64,000 nucleotides of DNA from Burkholderiaceae bacterium 26 (lineage in GTDB: Bacteria; Pseudomonadota; Gammaproteobacteria; Burkholderiales; Burkholderiaceae): the NCBI GenBank assembly GCA_000955795.1, contig JYOB01000005.1, forward strand, positions 34,786-98,785, in the 5' to 3' direction. A program made the position numbers and the translations under genes. The notes below the pieces were generated by a model that saw only the letters and a list, made by a program, of their open reading frames with translations, searched no databases and was not told the DNA's origin. Shown one piece after another: positions 49,660 to 59,600 of this stretch. Every line of letters starts with the position of its first letter. The first letter of the stretch is position 1.

Positions 49660-50709
49660 ATGCGACCTCGTGCCCGCAATGTGCGTGCAGATGTGCCCCA
49701 CGCGCCGGATGTGCCGCATATGCCGGACCGGCAGCGGCGGCTGACGCTTGCGTGGCTGGGTGTGCTGCCGGCAATGCTGACGTCGCCCGCGCATGCATTG
49801 CTGCAAGTGTATCCCTCACAACCGCTGCGTCTGGTCGTGCCCGCAGCGGAGGGCAGCGCGTTTGACGCGCTTGCCCGGGCACTGGCGACGCAATTGCAAC
49901 AGCAGGTCGGCCGCGACGTGGGGGTCGAAGATCGCCCCGCAGCCAATGGCATGGCCGCCGGCGAGGCCGTGGCCCGCGCGCCGTCCGATGGCCATACGTT
50001 GCTGCTTCAACAGACCACGTTTGTCGCACAGCCCGCGCTGGAACCGGCGTCGTATGACCCGCTGCGCGATTTTCAGCCAGTGGCGATGGTGGCCACGCTG
50101 CCGCTGTTTCTCGCCGTCGATGCGCGCTTGCCGATCTACTCCATCACTGATCTGCTTGCGCAGGCGCGCGGCGAGTCCGTCACGGTCAATTGCGGCTCGG
50201 ATATCGTCGGCACGTGGTCGCATCTCGTCGCCGAGCAGTTTGTGCGCGACTACGCTTTCCATGCGCCGCATGTGGCCGTTCGCGGTGAAGCCGGGCTCGT
50301 GCAGCAGATTCTGGCTGGACGCATGACGACGTGTTTCGCCTGCTATCCGAGCGTGGCGGCAGCTGCAGCCAATGGCCAGTTACGGTTGCTCGGGGTGACC
50401 GGCGGGGCTCGCTCCCGTTTCGCGCCCGCTGTGCCGACGCTGCGCGAAGGCGGTCTCGCCGGATTCGATCGCAGCGCCTGGATCGGCACCTTCATGCCGG
50501 CGCGCACCCCCCGGCTTCTGTCGATGCGCGCGGCGGCAGAGCTGCGTCGCGCCGTCGCTTCCGGTGATGTCCCCGCTACGTTGCGCGCCGGCGGCTTCGA
50601 GCCGGAATGGGATGCCCCCGACACATTTGCCCAGGCCGTGCGCCGTGATGCCGCGCACTGGCAGGGGGTGATTCGCCAAGCCGATCTACGGCTCGATAGC
50701 GGCGAATAG
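49660..50709 (+). CDS. Tripartite tricarboxylate transporter substrate-binding protein (Bug family)
   Basis: Bug proteins are periplasmic binding proteins for carboxylates and other small acids, abundant in betaproteobacteria and often without a dedicated transporter nearby. The 349 residues have a basic N-terminus with signal-like RQRRLTLAWLGVLPAMLTSPAHA split at about 24-46. The Bug fold follows: YPSQPLRLVVPAAEGSAFD (normally P-GG; here AAEGS, a variation), GHTLLLQQT and LREGGLAGFDRSAW. The start is uncertain: ATG at 49660 or 49720 gives 349 or 329 residues, with no ribosome site at either. No TctA/TctB genes are in the window. Substrate unknown. Confidence 0.82.
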   Translation: MRPRARNVRADVPHAPDVPHMPDRQRRLTLAWLGVLPAMLTSPAHALLQVYPSQPLRLVVPAAEGSAFDALARALATQLQQQVGRDVGVEDRPAANGMAAGEAVARAPSDGHTLLLQQTTFVAQPALEPASYDPLRDFQPVAMVATLPLFLAVDARLPIYSITDLLAQARGESVTVNCGSDIVGTWSHLVAEQFVRDYAFHAPHVAVRGEAGLVQQILAGRMTTCFACYPSVAAAAANGQLRLLGVTGGARSRFAPAVPTLREGGLAGFDRSAWIGTFMPARTPRLLSMRAAAELRRAVASGDVPATLRAGGFEPEWDAPDTFAQAVRRDAAHWQGVIRQADLRLDSGE

Positions 50710-50837
50710 ACCACTTCCGCTGCCGGTCTGCAGCGCCAGCTCAACTTCGCAGGCGCACCACTTTCAGCAACCCGCAAGGCCCGAAAACCCGCGGCGCGGC
50801 GAACAAGCCACACTAACTGTCGGTAAGCAAGGCGTGG

Positions 50838-50868
50838 CTGACGGGCTACGCGGGTTTCCACCTATAAT
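50838..50868 (+). promoter_or_regulatory. Candidate promoter of the mla operon
   Basis: A consensus TATAAT (50863-50868) is preceded by CTGACG (50838-50843), 19 bases away, a slightly long spacer. It lies 110 bases upstream of mlaF in a region with no other gene. Confidence 0.5.
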
Positions 50869-50978
50869 GGCGGGCCGCGCGAAGCCGCCTTTCTTTGGCG
50901 AGCCCGCGGAAGTCAAGACAACGAGATGCGGCAGCATGAAGCCGCCAACCTGCCGAGCCCTCTGCACCGATCTCCACC

Positions 50979-51812
50979 GTGTCCACCCAGTCTTCCAACG
51001 CCGTTGTCGAACTCGATCAGGTCGATTTCGCCTATCAGCCAGGCGCGCGGCGCATCCTGTCCGGCCTGTGCATGCGCGTGCCCAAGGGCAAACTGGTGGC
51101 CGTCATGGGTGGCTCGGGTTGCGGCAAGACGACGATTCTCAGATTGATTGGCGGCCAGATGGCCGCTGCCGCCGGCACAGTGCGCGTACACGGCCAGGAC
51201 ATCGGCGCCATGGACAAGCGTGAGCTGTACGCCGCACGCCGCCAGATGGGCATGCTGTTCCAGTTCGGGGCGCTGTTTACCGATCTGTCCGTGTTCGACA
51301 ATGTGGCATTTCCACTGCGCGAACATACCGAACTGCCCGAACTGCTCATCCGCGATCTGGTGCTGATGAAGCTCAACGCCGTCGGCCTGCGCGGTGCGCG
51401 CGACCTGATGCCCTCAGAGATTTCCGGCGGTATGGCGCGGCGCGTGGCATTGGCGCGGGCGATCGCGCTGGATCCGTCGCTCCTCCTCTACGACGAGCCG
51501 TTCGCCGGGCTGGACCCGATCTCGCTGGGCCTGACCGCCTCGCTTATCCGCAAGCTGAACGACGCGCTGGGCGCGACCAGCATCATCGTCTCGCACGACG
51601 TGCAGGAGACGTTCCACATCGCCGATTACGTCTACTTTATTGCCAACGGCAGCATTGCCGCGCAGGGCACGCCGGCTGAACTGACCGCGTCGACCGATCC
51701 GTTTGTGCGCCAGTTCGTGCGTGGCGAGGCGGACGGCCCCGTGCCGTTCCACTATCCTGGGGCGCCCCTGCCCGATGACTTCGGTCTGGGCAAGAGCGGA
51801 GGTGCACGATGA
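50979..51812 (+). CDS. mlaF: Phospholipid ABC transporter ATP-binding protein MlaF, GTG start
   Basis: MlaF powers the MlaFEDB complex that moves phospholipid between the inner membrane and the periplasm to keep the outer membrane asymmetric. The 277 residues have Walker A GGSGCGKTT (44-52), the signature ISGGMARRVALARA, Walker B LLLYDEPFAGLDP and the switch IVSHDVQETF. A C-terminal tail (HYPGAPLPDDFGLGKSGG) extends past the usual fold. The GTG start is preferred by family alignment, although no ribosome site is obvious. It overlaps mlaE by 4 bases. Confidence 0.96.
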   Translation: MSTQSSNAVVELDQVDFAYQPGARRILSGLCMRVPKGKLVAVMGGSGCGKTTILRLIGGQMAAAAGTVRVHGQDIGAMDKRELYAARRQMGMLFQFGALFTDLSVFDNVAFPLREHTELPELLIRDLVLMKLNAVGLRGARDLMPSEISGGMARRVALARAIALDPSLLLYDEPFAGLDPISLGLTASLIRKLNDALGATSIIVSHDVQETFHIADYVYFIANGSIAAQGTPAELTASTDPFVRQFVRGEADGPVPFHYPGAPLPDDFGLGKSGGAR

Positions 51813-52576
51813 TCTCCGCCATCGGCCGCTTTGTTCTGGTGCTGATCAGCCGCTTCGGCTACGCCGCGCGCACGTTGATTTCGCTCATTGGCGCCTCTGG
51901 CGACGTGCTGCGTCGCCCGCGCTTGGTGATCGAGCAACTGCGCTTCGTCGGCAATGATTCGTTCATCATCATTGCAGTGTCGGGCCTGTTCGTTGGCTTT
52001 GTGCTTGGCTTGCAGGGTTACAACACACTTAACCGATACGGCTCCGAGCAGGCTCTGGGCTTGCTGGTGGCGCTGTCGCTGGTGCGCGAACTGGGGCCCG
52101 TGGTGACGGCACTGCTGTTTGCCGGTCGCGCCGGAACCTCGCTCACGGCCGAGATTGGCCTGATGAAAGCCGGCGAGCAACTGATCGCCATGGAAATGAT
52201 GGCCGTCGATCCGCTGGCCCGCGTGCTGGCGCCGCGCTTCTGGGCGGGCTTCATCGCCATGCCGCTGCTGGCCGCGATTTTTAGTGCGGTCGGTATTCTG
52301 GGCGGATACTTTGTCGGGGTTGGGCTGATTGGCGTAGACCCTGGCGCGTTCTGGTCGCAGATGCAAGCCGGCGTGGATGTCATGGACGACGTGCTTAACG
52401 GCGTCATCAAAAGTGTCGTGTTTGGTGTGGCGGTCACCTTCATTGCGCTGTATCAGGGCTATGAGGCCAAGGCCACGCCGGAAGGCGTCTCGCGCGCGAC
52501 TACCCGGACGGTGGTGATCGCGTCGCTCACCGTACTGGCGCTGGATTTCGTGCTCACGGCACTGATGTTCAGCTGA
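51809..52576 (+). CDS. mlaE: Phospholipid ABC transporter permease MlaE
   Basis: MlaE is the membrane permease of the Mla complex. The 255 residues have about five spans and conserved FIIIAVSGLFVGFVLGLQGY, EQALGLLVALSLVRELGPVV and RAGTSLTAEIGLMKAGEQLI with the EIG motif typical of the family. ATMs and loops are normal. It is coupled to mlaF and followed by mlaD after 37 bases. Confidence 0.97.
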   Translation: MISAIGRFVLVLISRFGYAARTLISLIGASGDVLRRPRLVIEQLRFVGNDSFIIIAVSGLFVGFVLGLQGYNTLNRYGSEQALGLLVALSLVRELGPVVTALLFAGRAGTSLTAEIGLMKAGEQLIAMEMMAVDPLARVLAPRFWAGFIAMPLLAAIFSAVGILGGYFVGVGLIGVDPGAFWSQMQAGVDVMDDVLNGVIKSVVFGVAVTFIALYQGYEAKATPEGVSRATTRTVVIASLTVLALDFVLTALMFS

Positions 52577-52613
52577 GCCGCCGGTTGTCGTTAGCGTTCA
52601 ACGAGAAAAGATC

Positions 52614-53135
52614 ATGCGTAAAAGCGTCCTCGATTTCTGGGTCGGCCTGTTTGTTCTGGTGGGCATCATTGCGCTGCTATTCCTGGCGCTCAAGGCGGGC
52701 AATATGAGTTCGTTCTCGTTTGCCAAGACTTACCAGGTGAAGGCGGCCTTCGACAATATCGGCGGCTTGAAGGTCCGGGCCCCGGTCAAGAGTTCGGGGG
52801 TAGTCGTCGGCCGTGTGTCGCAGATCCTCTTCGACGACAAGAGCTACCAGGCAATCGCCGTGCTCGATATGGATCAGCGCTATCAGTTTCCGAAAGACAG
52901 TTCGGCCAAGGTCCTGACCTCGGGTCTGCTGGGTGAGCAATACATTGGTATCGAGCCGGGTGGCGACTCGGCCATGCTTGCCAGCGGCAGCAAGATCACG
53001 ATGACGCAGTCGGCGGTGGTGCTGGAAAACCTGATCAGCCAGTTCCTTTACAGCAAGGCCGCGGATGCAGGTGCCGGCAGCGCTAATGGCAGTGCCGGCG
53101 GAGCCAAGCCGGCCGAGGGCAGTGGGAGCAAATAA
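52614..53135 (+). CDS. mlaD: MCE-family phospholipid carrier protein MlaD
   Basis: MlaD forms a hexameric ring anchored to the inner membrane and passes phospholipid to MlaC. The 173 residues have one N-terminal span (FWVGLFVLVGIIALLFLALK, about 8-27) and the MCE domain (YQVKAAFDNIGGLKVRAPVK to about 125). A Gly/Ala-rich C-terminus follows. mlaA starts 3 bases later. Confidence 0.96.
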   Translation: MRKSVLDFWVGLFVLVGIIALLFLALKAGNMSSFSFAKTYQVKAAFDNIGGLKVRAPVKSSGVVVGRVSQILFDDKSYQAIAVLDMDQRYQFPKDSSAKVLTSGLLGEQYIGIEPGGDSAMLASGSKITMTQSAVVLENLISQFLYSKAADAGAGSANGSAGGAKPAEGSGSK

Positions 53136-53138
53136 ACC

Positions 53139-53942
53139 ATGAAAACAACAACATCCATCCGTACACTGCGCGGCTTTGCGCTGGCCGTGGCTGCAGGCGC
53201 CTCGCTGCTGGCCGGCTGTGCCACCGGGCCGAATGCCAATCCGGCCGATCCGATCGAGCCGTTCAACCGCGAAGTCTTCCGCATCAATGAGGACCTCGAC
53301 AAGGGCGTGCTGAAGCCGGTTGCGCAAACGTATGTCGATGTGGTGCCGTCGCCGGCGCGCACGGCGGTGTCGAACTTCTTCTCGAACGCGGGCGATGTCT
53401 ATTCGGCCGTCAACAACCTGCTGCAGTTGAAGGGCACGGCCGCGCTGGAAGACACCATGCGTGTGGCGATCAATACGGTGCTGGGTCTGGGTGGCCTGAT
53501 CGACATTGCGTCGGACGCCGGCCTGCCCAAGCACAAGGAAGACTTCGGCCAGACACTGGGTGTGTGGGGTGTGCCGTCGGGTCCGTACGTCGTCTGGCCG
53601 TTGCTCGGCCCGAGCACCGCGCGTGATACCGTGGGGTTCCTGGTGGACTGGCAGATGGATCCACTCACGTACTGGCACGACAGCGCGGTCACCTACTCGC
53701 TGGCCGCGCTGCGCGTAGTTGACGTGCGCGCGAACCTGCTTGGGGCCAGCAATGTGCTCGAACAGGCCGCTGTCGACAAGTACACCTTCCTGCGCGATGC
53801 CTATCTGCAGCGCCGTCGCTACCTGATCTATGACGGCAACCTGCCGGAAGATCAGGACAACAAGACATCGCCGGATGCCGGTGACGCCACGGTCTCACCG
53901 TACCAGCGCTTCACCCCCAACTGGCCGGTGTTCCGTCGCTGA
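53139..53942 (+). CDS. mlaA: Outer-membrane lipoprotein MlaA (VacJ)
   Basis: MlaA removes misplaced phospholipids from the outer leaflet and hands them to MlaC. The 267 residues have a lipobox LLAGC with Cys27, then DPIEPFNREVFRINEDLDKG, PARTAVSNFFSNAGDVYSAV and FGQTLGVWGVPSGPYVVWPL, all VacJ motifs. Placement inside the mla operon, between mlaD and mlaC, differs from E. coli, where mlaA is a separate gene. Confidence 0.96.
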   Translation: MKTTTSIRTLRGFALAVAAGASLLAGCATGPNANPADPIEPFNREVFRINEDLDKGVLKPVAQTYVDVVPSPARTAVSNFFSNAGDVYSAVNNLLQLKGTAALEDTMRVAINTVLGLGGLIDIASDAGLPKHKEDFGQTLGVWGVPSGPYVVWPLLGPSTARDTVGFLVDWQMDPLTYWHDSAVTYSLAALRVVDVRANLLGASNVLEQAAVDKYTFLRDAYLQRRRYLIYDGNLPEDQDNKTSPDAGDATVSPYQRFTPNWPVFRR

Positions 53943-54094
53943 TCGGTACACGTAACAAGGTCGCCTCAAAGGTGACAAGGCGTAAAACTGGCCGGCCCGC
54001 ACGAACTTGCCTGCGGGCGGTCTGTTCTAATCGCCAACAAGATTGCGGCAAATGCGCTGCAAGCGACCCGAAAATCACACTATAAGGACGCGAT

Positions 54095-54730
54095 ATGTTG
54101 AAGAAGCTTCTCCGCTCCCTGTTCGCCGGTCTCACGCTGACAGCTGCCGTGGCAGCCGCGCCGGTCCACGCTCAGGAAGCGGATGCACAGGCCACCGTCA
54201 AGACGGCTGTGGACGACGTGCTCACCACCATCAAGGGCGATCCGGAGCTGCGTGGCGGAAACATGACCAAGGTGTACCAGCTCGTCGACCAGAAGATCGT
54301 GCCGCGCGCCGATTTCAAGCGCACCACGCAGATCGCCATGGGCCGCTTCTGGAACCAGGCGTCGCCGGAGCAACAGCAGCAGATTCAGGAAAGCTTCAAA
54401 ACGTTGCTGATCCGCACTTACGCGGGCGCGCTGTCGAACGTGAAGAACCAAACCGTTTCGTACAAGCCGTTCCGTGCGGCCGCCGATGACACCGACGTGG
54501 TGGTGCGTTCGACCGTGAACAACAACGGCGAGCCGGTGGCCCTGGACTACCGCCTGGAAAAGACGGCCGGTGGCTGGAAGGTGTACGACATCAACATCAG
54601 CGGCCTGTGGCTGTCGGAAACGTACAAGAACCAGTTTGCCGATGTCATCAGCAAGCGGGGCGGTGTGGCCGGGCTGGTGAGCTTCCTGAACGAGCGCAAC
54701 ACGCAGCTCGAGAAGGCTCCGGCAAAGTAA
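54095..54730 (+). CDS. mlaC: Periplasmic phospholipid-binding protein MlaC
   Basis: MlaC shuttles phospholipid between MlaA and MlaD. The 211 residues have a signal peptide ending near residue 27 (APVHA-QE) and the Tol-tolerance/Ttg2 domain: YQLVDQKIVPRADFKRTTQI, FKTLLIRTYAGALSNVKNQT, and GWKVYDINISGLWLSETYKN. A 152-base gap upstream has a GCCCGCA/TGCGGGC stem. A hairpin with T tract separates it from mlaB. Confidence 0.96.
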   Translation: MLKKLLRSLFAGLTLTAAVAAAPVHAQEADAQATVKTAVDDVLTTIKGDPELRGGNMTKVYQLVDQKIVPRADFKRTTQIAMGRFWNQASPEQQQQIQESFKTLLIRTYAGALSNVKNQTVSYKPFRAAADDTDVVVRSTVNNNGEPVALDYRLEKTAGGWKVYDINISGLWLSETYKNQFADVISKRGGVAGLVSFLNERNTQLEKAPAK

Positions 54731-54752
54731 GCAGCCTTCCGGTAGAATCGAC

Positions 54753-54785
54753 ACAGCGGTCAACTCTGGCCGCTGTTTCTTTTTC
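54753..54785 (+). terminator. Terminator-like hairpin between mlaC and mlaB
   Basis: ACAGCGG (54753-54759) pairs with CCGCTGT (54770-54776) across a 10-base loop and is followed by TTTCTTTTT. It would limit expression of the genes beyond unless read through. Confidence 0.7.
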
Positions 54786-54804
54786 TGACGCATCCACTTC
54801 CACC

Positions 54805-55116
54805 ATGTTGACCTTGTCCGGCCCGCTGACTCACCGCGAAGCGCCGCGCGTTCTGCGCGAGGGCGAGGCTCAGCTTGGCCAAGCGCGCGAAGCCGGCATT
54901 GCCGCGCTGCATGTCGATTGCGCTGGCTTGTCACAGGTCGATTCGTCTGCGCTGGCGGTGCTCCTGTCGTGGCAGCGCACGGCACAGGATGCCGGTATCG
55001 CGCTCGATATCGCAGGCGCTCCGCAAGCGCTGTCCAACCTCGCCACGCTGTACGGCGTGGAGTCTCTGCTGGCCGTCGCGCCGGCCCCCGCAGCCGACCA
55101 TCACGCTCGACATTGA
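54805..55116 (+). CDS. mlaB: STAS-domain protein MlaB
   Basis: MlaB is a cytoplasmic STAS protein that binds MlaF and is needed for Mla complex activity. The 103 residues contain the STAS core ALHVDCAGLSQVDSSALAVL and LDIAGAPQALSNLATLYGVE. The ATG at 54805 gives the family length; no ribosome site is obvious. It ends the mlaFEDACB group, and the gap after it carries a TATAAT. Confidence 0.9.
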   Translation: MLTLSGPLTHREAPRVLREGEAQLGQAREAGIAALHVDCAGLSQVDSSALAVLLSWQRTAQDAGIALDIAGAPQALSNLATLYGVESLLAVAPAPAADHHARH

Positions 55117-55256
55117 GGCGGCGTCCGGTGCGGGCGCGGGGTGATTGCCCCGAACCCGTCATCGCGATGCCGCGCTCCGGCCGAGGCGTCGCGCGCGCCT
55201 TGGCATTCGCGGTTTGGCGTCGTCAGCTGTGGCGCCGTGAGTTGGTCCAGTTCCCC

Positions 55257-55262
55257 TATAAT
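55257..55262 (+). promoter_or_regulatory. Candidate -10 box before the ABC exporter pair
   Basis: TATAAT in the 249-base gap between mlaB and the next ABC ATPase, about 100 bases before its start. No good -35 is present at the normal distance. Confidence 0.4.
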
Positions 55263-55365
55263 TCTGGGTTTGTCGCTCTGCCGCCGCCATGTGCGGCGTC
55301 CGCGGCCGTCATGGTCTTGTCGATCCACGGTCTCGAGATGCGCAGGGTAGTTCACTTTGTCGGCC

Positions 55366-56331
55366 ATGAAAGCCATCGAAATCGCTGACGTCCGCAAGCG
55401 CTACAAGTCGTTGCAAGCGCTCAAGGGCGTGAGCCTGTCTGTCGAGCAGGGCGAGTTTTTTGGCCTGCTGGGCCCCAACGGCGCGGGCAAGACCACGCTG
55501 ATCTCCATCCTCGCGGGCCTGAATCGTGCCGATTCCGGCCACGTACGCGTGCTCGGTCACGACGTTGTTTCCGACTACCGCACGGCGCGCCGCAAGCTCG
55601 GCGTGGTCCCGCAGGAACTGGTGTTCGATCCGTTCTTCACGGTGCGCGAAACGCTGCGCCTGCAATCGGGCTACTTCGGCCTGACCAAGAACGACGACTG
55701 GATCGACGAGGTCATGGCCAACCTGGACCTCACCAGCAAGGCCGACGCCAACATGCGCGCGCTGTCGGGCGGCATGAAGCGCCGCGTGCTGGTGGCGCAG
55801 GCCCTGGTACACCGCCCGCCCGTGATTGTGCTGGACGAGCCGACCGCCGGCGTGGACGTCGAGTTGCGCCAGACGCTGTGGAAATTCATCTCGCGGCTGA
55901 ACCGCGAAGGCCATACCGTCGTGCTGACCACGCACTACCTGGAAGAAGCCGAATCCCTGTGCGACCGCATCGCCATGCTCAAGTTTGGCGAAGTGGTGGC
56001 GCTCGATCGCACGGCGAATCTGCTCTCGCAATTTGCCGGGCTGCAATTGGTGCTGAGCTTTGCGAGGGGAGCGTTGCCCGCGTCGCTGGAAGCCCTGCGC
56101 CTGCCGGGCAACCACGGCGAGCGCGGTGTGCGCCTGCGCCTGTCGGGCTATGGCGAGGTCGAACAGATTCTCGCCACGTGCCGCCTCGCCGGCTGCGAGA
56201 TCGACGACATGGAAGTCGCCAAGGCTGATCTGGAAGATGTGTTCGTGCAGATCATGCGCCGCGAAGGTGGCTTGCCGGTCGGGCCTCAAACGCCTGCCAT
56301 TCCCGATTCTGCGCTGGAGCCCGCTGCATGA
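55366..56331 (+). CDS. ABC-2 type exporter ATP-binding protein (YadG-like)
   Basis: The 321-residue ATPase has Walker A GPNGAGKTT (about 37-45), signature ALSGGMKRRVLVAQAL, Walker B VIVLDEPTAGVDVE and switch VLTTHYLEEAESL. After the domain, a C-terminal extension of about 90 residues follows, typical of DrrA/YadG proteins. It overlaps the permease gene by 4 bases. Location after mla genes and before bolA-murA matches the yadGH-type pair in many betaproteobacteria. The exported substrate is unknown. Start by ATG at 55366; a TTG at 55357 is possible. Confidence 0.9.
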   Translation: MKAIEIADVRKRYKSLQALKGVSLSVEQGEFFGLLGPNGAGKTTLISILAGLNRADSGHVRVLGHDVVSDYRTARRKLGVVPQELVFDPFFTVRETLRLQSGYFGLTKNDDWIDEVMANLDLTSKADANMRALSGGMKRRVLVAQALVHRPPVIVLDEPTAGVDVELRQTLWKFISRLNREGHTVVLTTHYLEEAESLCDRIAMLKFGEVVALDRTANLLSQFAGLQLVLSFARGALPASLEALRLPGNHGERGVRLRLSGYGEVEQILATCRLAGCEIDDMEVAKADLEDVFVQIMRREGGLPVGPQTPAIPDSALEPAA

Positions 56332-57116
56332 ACGCCATTCCTGAGAGCTTGCCGGGCCGTTGGGTCGGTTTCCGCACGCTGCTTTACAAGGAGGTGCTGC
56401 GCTTCTGGAAGGTGAGCTTCCAGACCGTGGCCGCGCCGGTGCTGACCGCGCTTCTGTATCTGCTGATCTTCGGGCACGTGCTGGAAGACCGAGTCAAGGT
56501 GTTCGACCAGCTGAGCTACACCGCTTTCCTGGTGCCCGGTCTGGTGATGATGAGCGTGCTGCAGAACGCATTCGCAAACAGTTCGTCGTCGCTCATCCAG
56601 TCGAAGATTACCGGCAACCTGGTGTTCATCATGCTGCCGCCGCTGTCGCACTGGGAGATGTTTGGTGCGTACGTGTGCGCGTCTGTGATTCGCGGTCTGG
56701 CCGTGGGTACGGGCGTGCTGATCGTGACGACCTTGTTTGCGCATCTGCATTTTGCGCAGCCGCTGTGGATCATCGTGTTTGCGGTGCTGGGCGCGAGCGT
56801 GCTGGGCACGCTGGGGCTCATCGCAGGCATCTGGGCTGAAAAATTCGACCAGCTTGCGGCGTTCCAGAACTTTCTGATCGTACCGGCCACCTTCCTGGCC
56901 GGCGTGTTCTATTCGATTCATTCGCTGCCGCCGTTTTGGCAGGCGGTGTCCCACGCCAACCCGTTCTTCTACATGATCGACGGCTTCCGCTACGGCTTCT
57001 TCGGTGTGTCCGATGTGCCGGTGACGACGAGCCTCGGTGTGATGCTGATCGCGCTGGTCGTGGTGGGGGGAGTAGCCCTGCAGATGCTGCGCACGGGCTA
57101 CAAGCTGCGCCATTGA
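56328..57116 (+). CDS. ABC-2 type exporter permease (YadH-like)
   Basis: The 262-residue protein has six membrane spans of the ABC-2 family. They include FRTLLYKEVLRFWKVSFQTV at the start, FLVPGLVMMSVLQNAFANSS and, near the end, LPPFWQAVSHANPFFYMIDGF followed by RYGFFGVSDVPV. It is coupled to the ATPase gene and likely forms a dimeric exporter with it. Substrate not predictable from sequence. Confidence 0.92.
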   Translation: MNAIPESLPGRWVGFRTLLYKEVLRFWKVSFQTVAAPVLTALLYLLIFGHVLEDRVKVFDQLSYTAFLVPGLVMMSVLQNAFANSSSSLIQSKITGNLVFIMLPPLSHWEMFGAYVCASVIRGLAVGTGVLIVTTLFAHLHFAQPLWIIVFAVLGASVLGTLGLIAGIWAEKFDQLAAFQNFLIVPATFLAGVFYSIHSLPPFWQAVSHANPFFYMIDGFRYGFFGVSDVPVTTSLGVMLIALVVVGGVALQMLRTGYKLRH

Positions 57117-57290
57117 TGCGTCGATAAGAGACCGCTGAGAAATGATTCTGACGGCCCAGGGCCTCCTTGCCGTACTGCATGTAGCGTCTGCATCGGCCTT
57201 GAACCGTCTGAACCGCTTCGCTTCATTTTGCAGCGATCTCTAAAAACAACAACGACGCACCACCCTAACGTTTTTGGAGAAGGGAAGGCC

Positions 57291-58891
<1,601 letters not shown>

Positions 58892-58910
58892 GGTAAGGAA
58901 CCCGCCGGCC

Positions 58911-59600
58911 ATGAACGCATTCCAGTCCGCCTCCAACCAGCTCACGCTGGCGCTGTCCAAAGGGCGCATCTTTGAAGAGACGCTGCCGCTGCTGAAGGCC
59001 GCCGGCATCGAGGTGACCGAAGATCCGGAAACCTCGCGCAAGCTGATTCTGCCGACGTCGGATCCGGCGCTGCGCGTGATCATCGTGCGCGCGTCCGACG
59101 TGCCGACGTACGTGCAATACGGCGCGGCGGACTTCGGCGTAGCCGGCCGCGACGTGCTGATGGAGCACGGCATGGCGGGCCTGTATGCGCCCATCGACCT
59201 GAACATCGCCCGCTGCCGCATGTCGGTGGCGGTGCCCAAGGGCTTCGATTACGCCAACGCGGTGCGCCAGGGTGCGCGCCTGTCGGTGGCGACGAAGTAT
59301 CTGAATACCGCGCGCGAGCACTTCGCCAAGAAGGGCGTGCACGTCGACCTGATCAAGCTGTATGGTTCGATGGAGCTGGGCCCGCTGGTGGGCCTGGCTG
59401 ACGCCATCGTCGACTTGGTCAGCACGGGCGGCACGCTGCGCGCGAACAACCTCGTCGAGGTGGAAGAGATCGTGCAGATATCTTCCCGACTGGTCGTCAA
59501 CCAGGCTGCGCTGAAACTCAAGCGCGACCGGCTGGCGCCGATCCTCGACGCTTTCGAGCGCGCCTCCGCGACGGACGCGCGCGTTGGGGAAGCCGCATGA
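58911..59600 (+). CDS. hisG: ATP phosphoribosyltransferase, short form
   Basis: HisG condenses ATP and PRPP, the first step of histidine synthesis. At 229 residues it is the short form that lacks the C-terminal regulatory domain and works with HisZ, which is not in this window. [39 protein letters not shown] and [15 protein letters not shown] (PRPP site) are conserved. Start at ATG 58911 with AAGGAA upstream. It overlaps hisD by 4 bases. Confidence 0.96.
   Translation: MNAFQSASNQLTLALSKGRIFEETLPLLKAAGIEVTEDPETSRKLILPTSDPALRVIIVRASDVPTYVQYGAADFGVAGRDVLMEHGMAGLYAPIDLNIARCRMSVAVPKGFDYANAVRQGARLSVATKYLNTAREHFAKKGVHVDLIKLYGSMELGPLVGLADAIVDLVSTGGTLRANNLVEVEEIVQISSRLVVNQAALKLKRDRLAPILDAFERASATDARVGEAA

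Noticed and set aside
55117-55365. Small gene between mlaB and the ABC ATPase
   Set aside because: Only Arg/Ala/Pro-rich short frames without ribosome sites were seen; the region is better read as promoter and leader.
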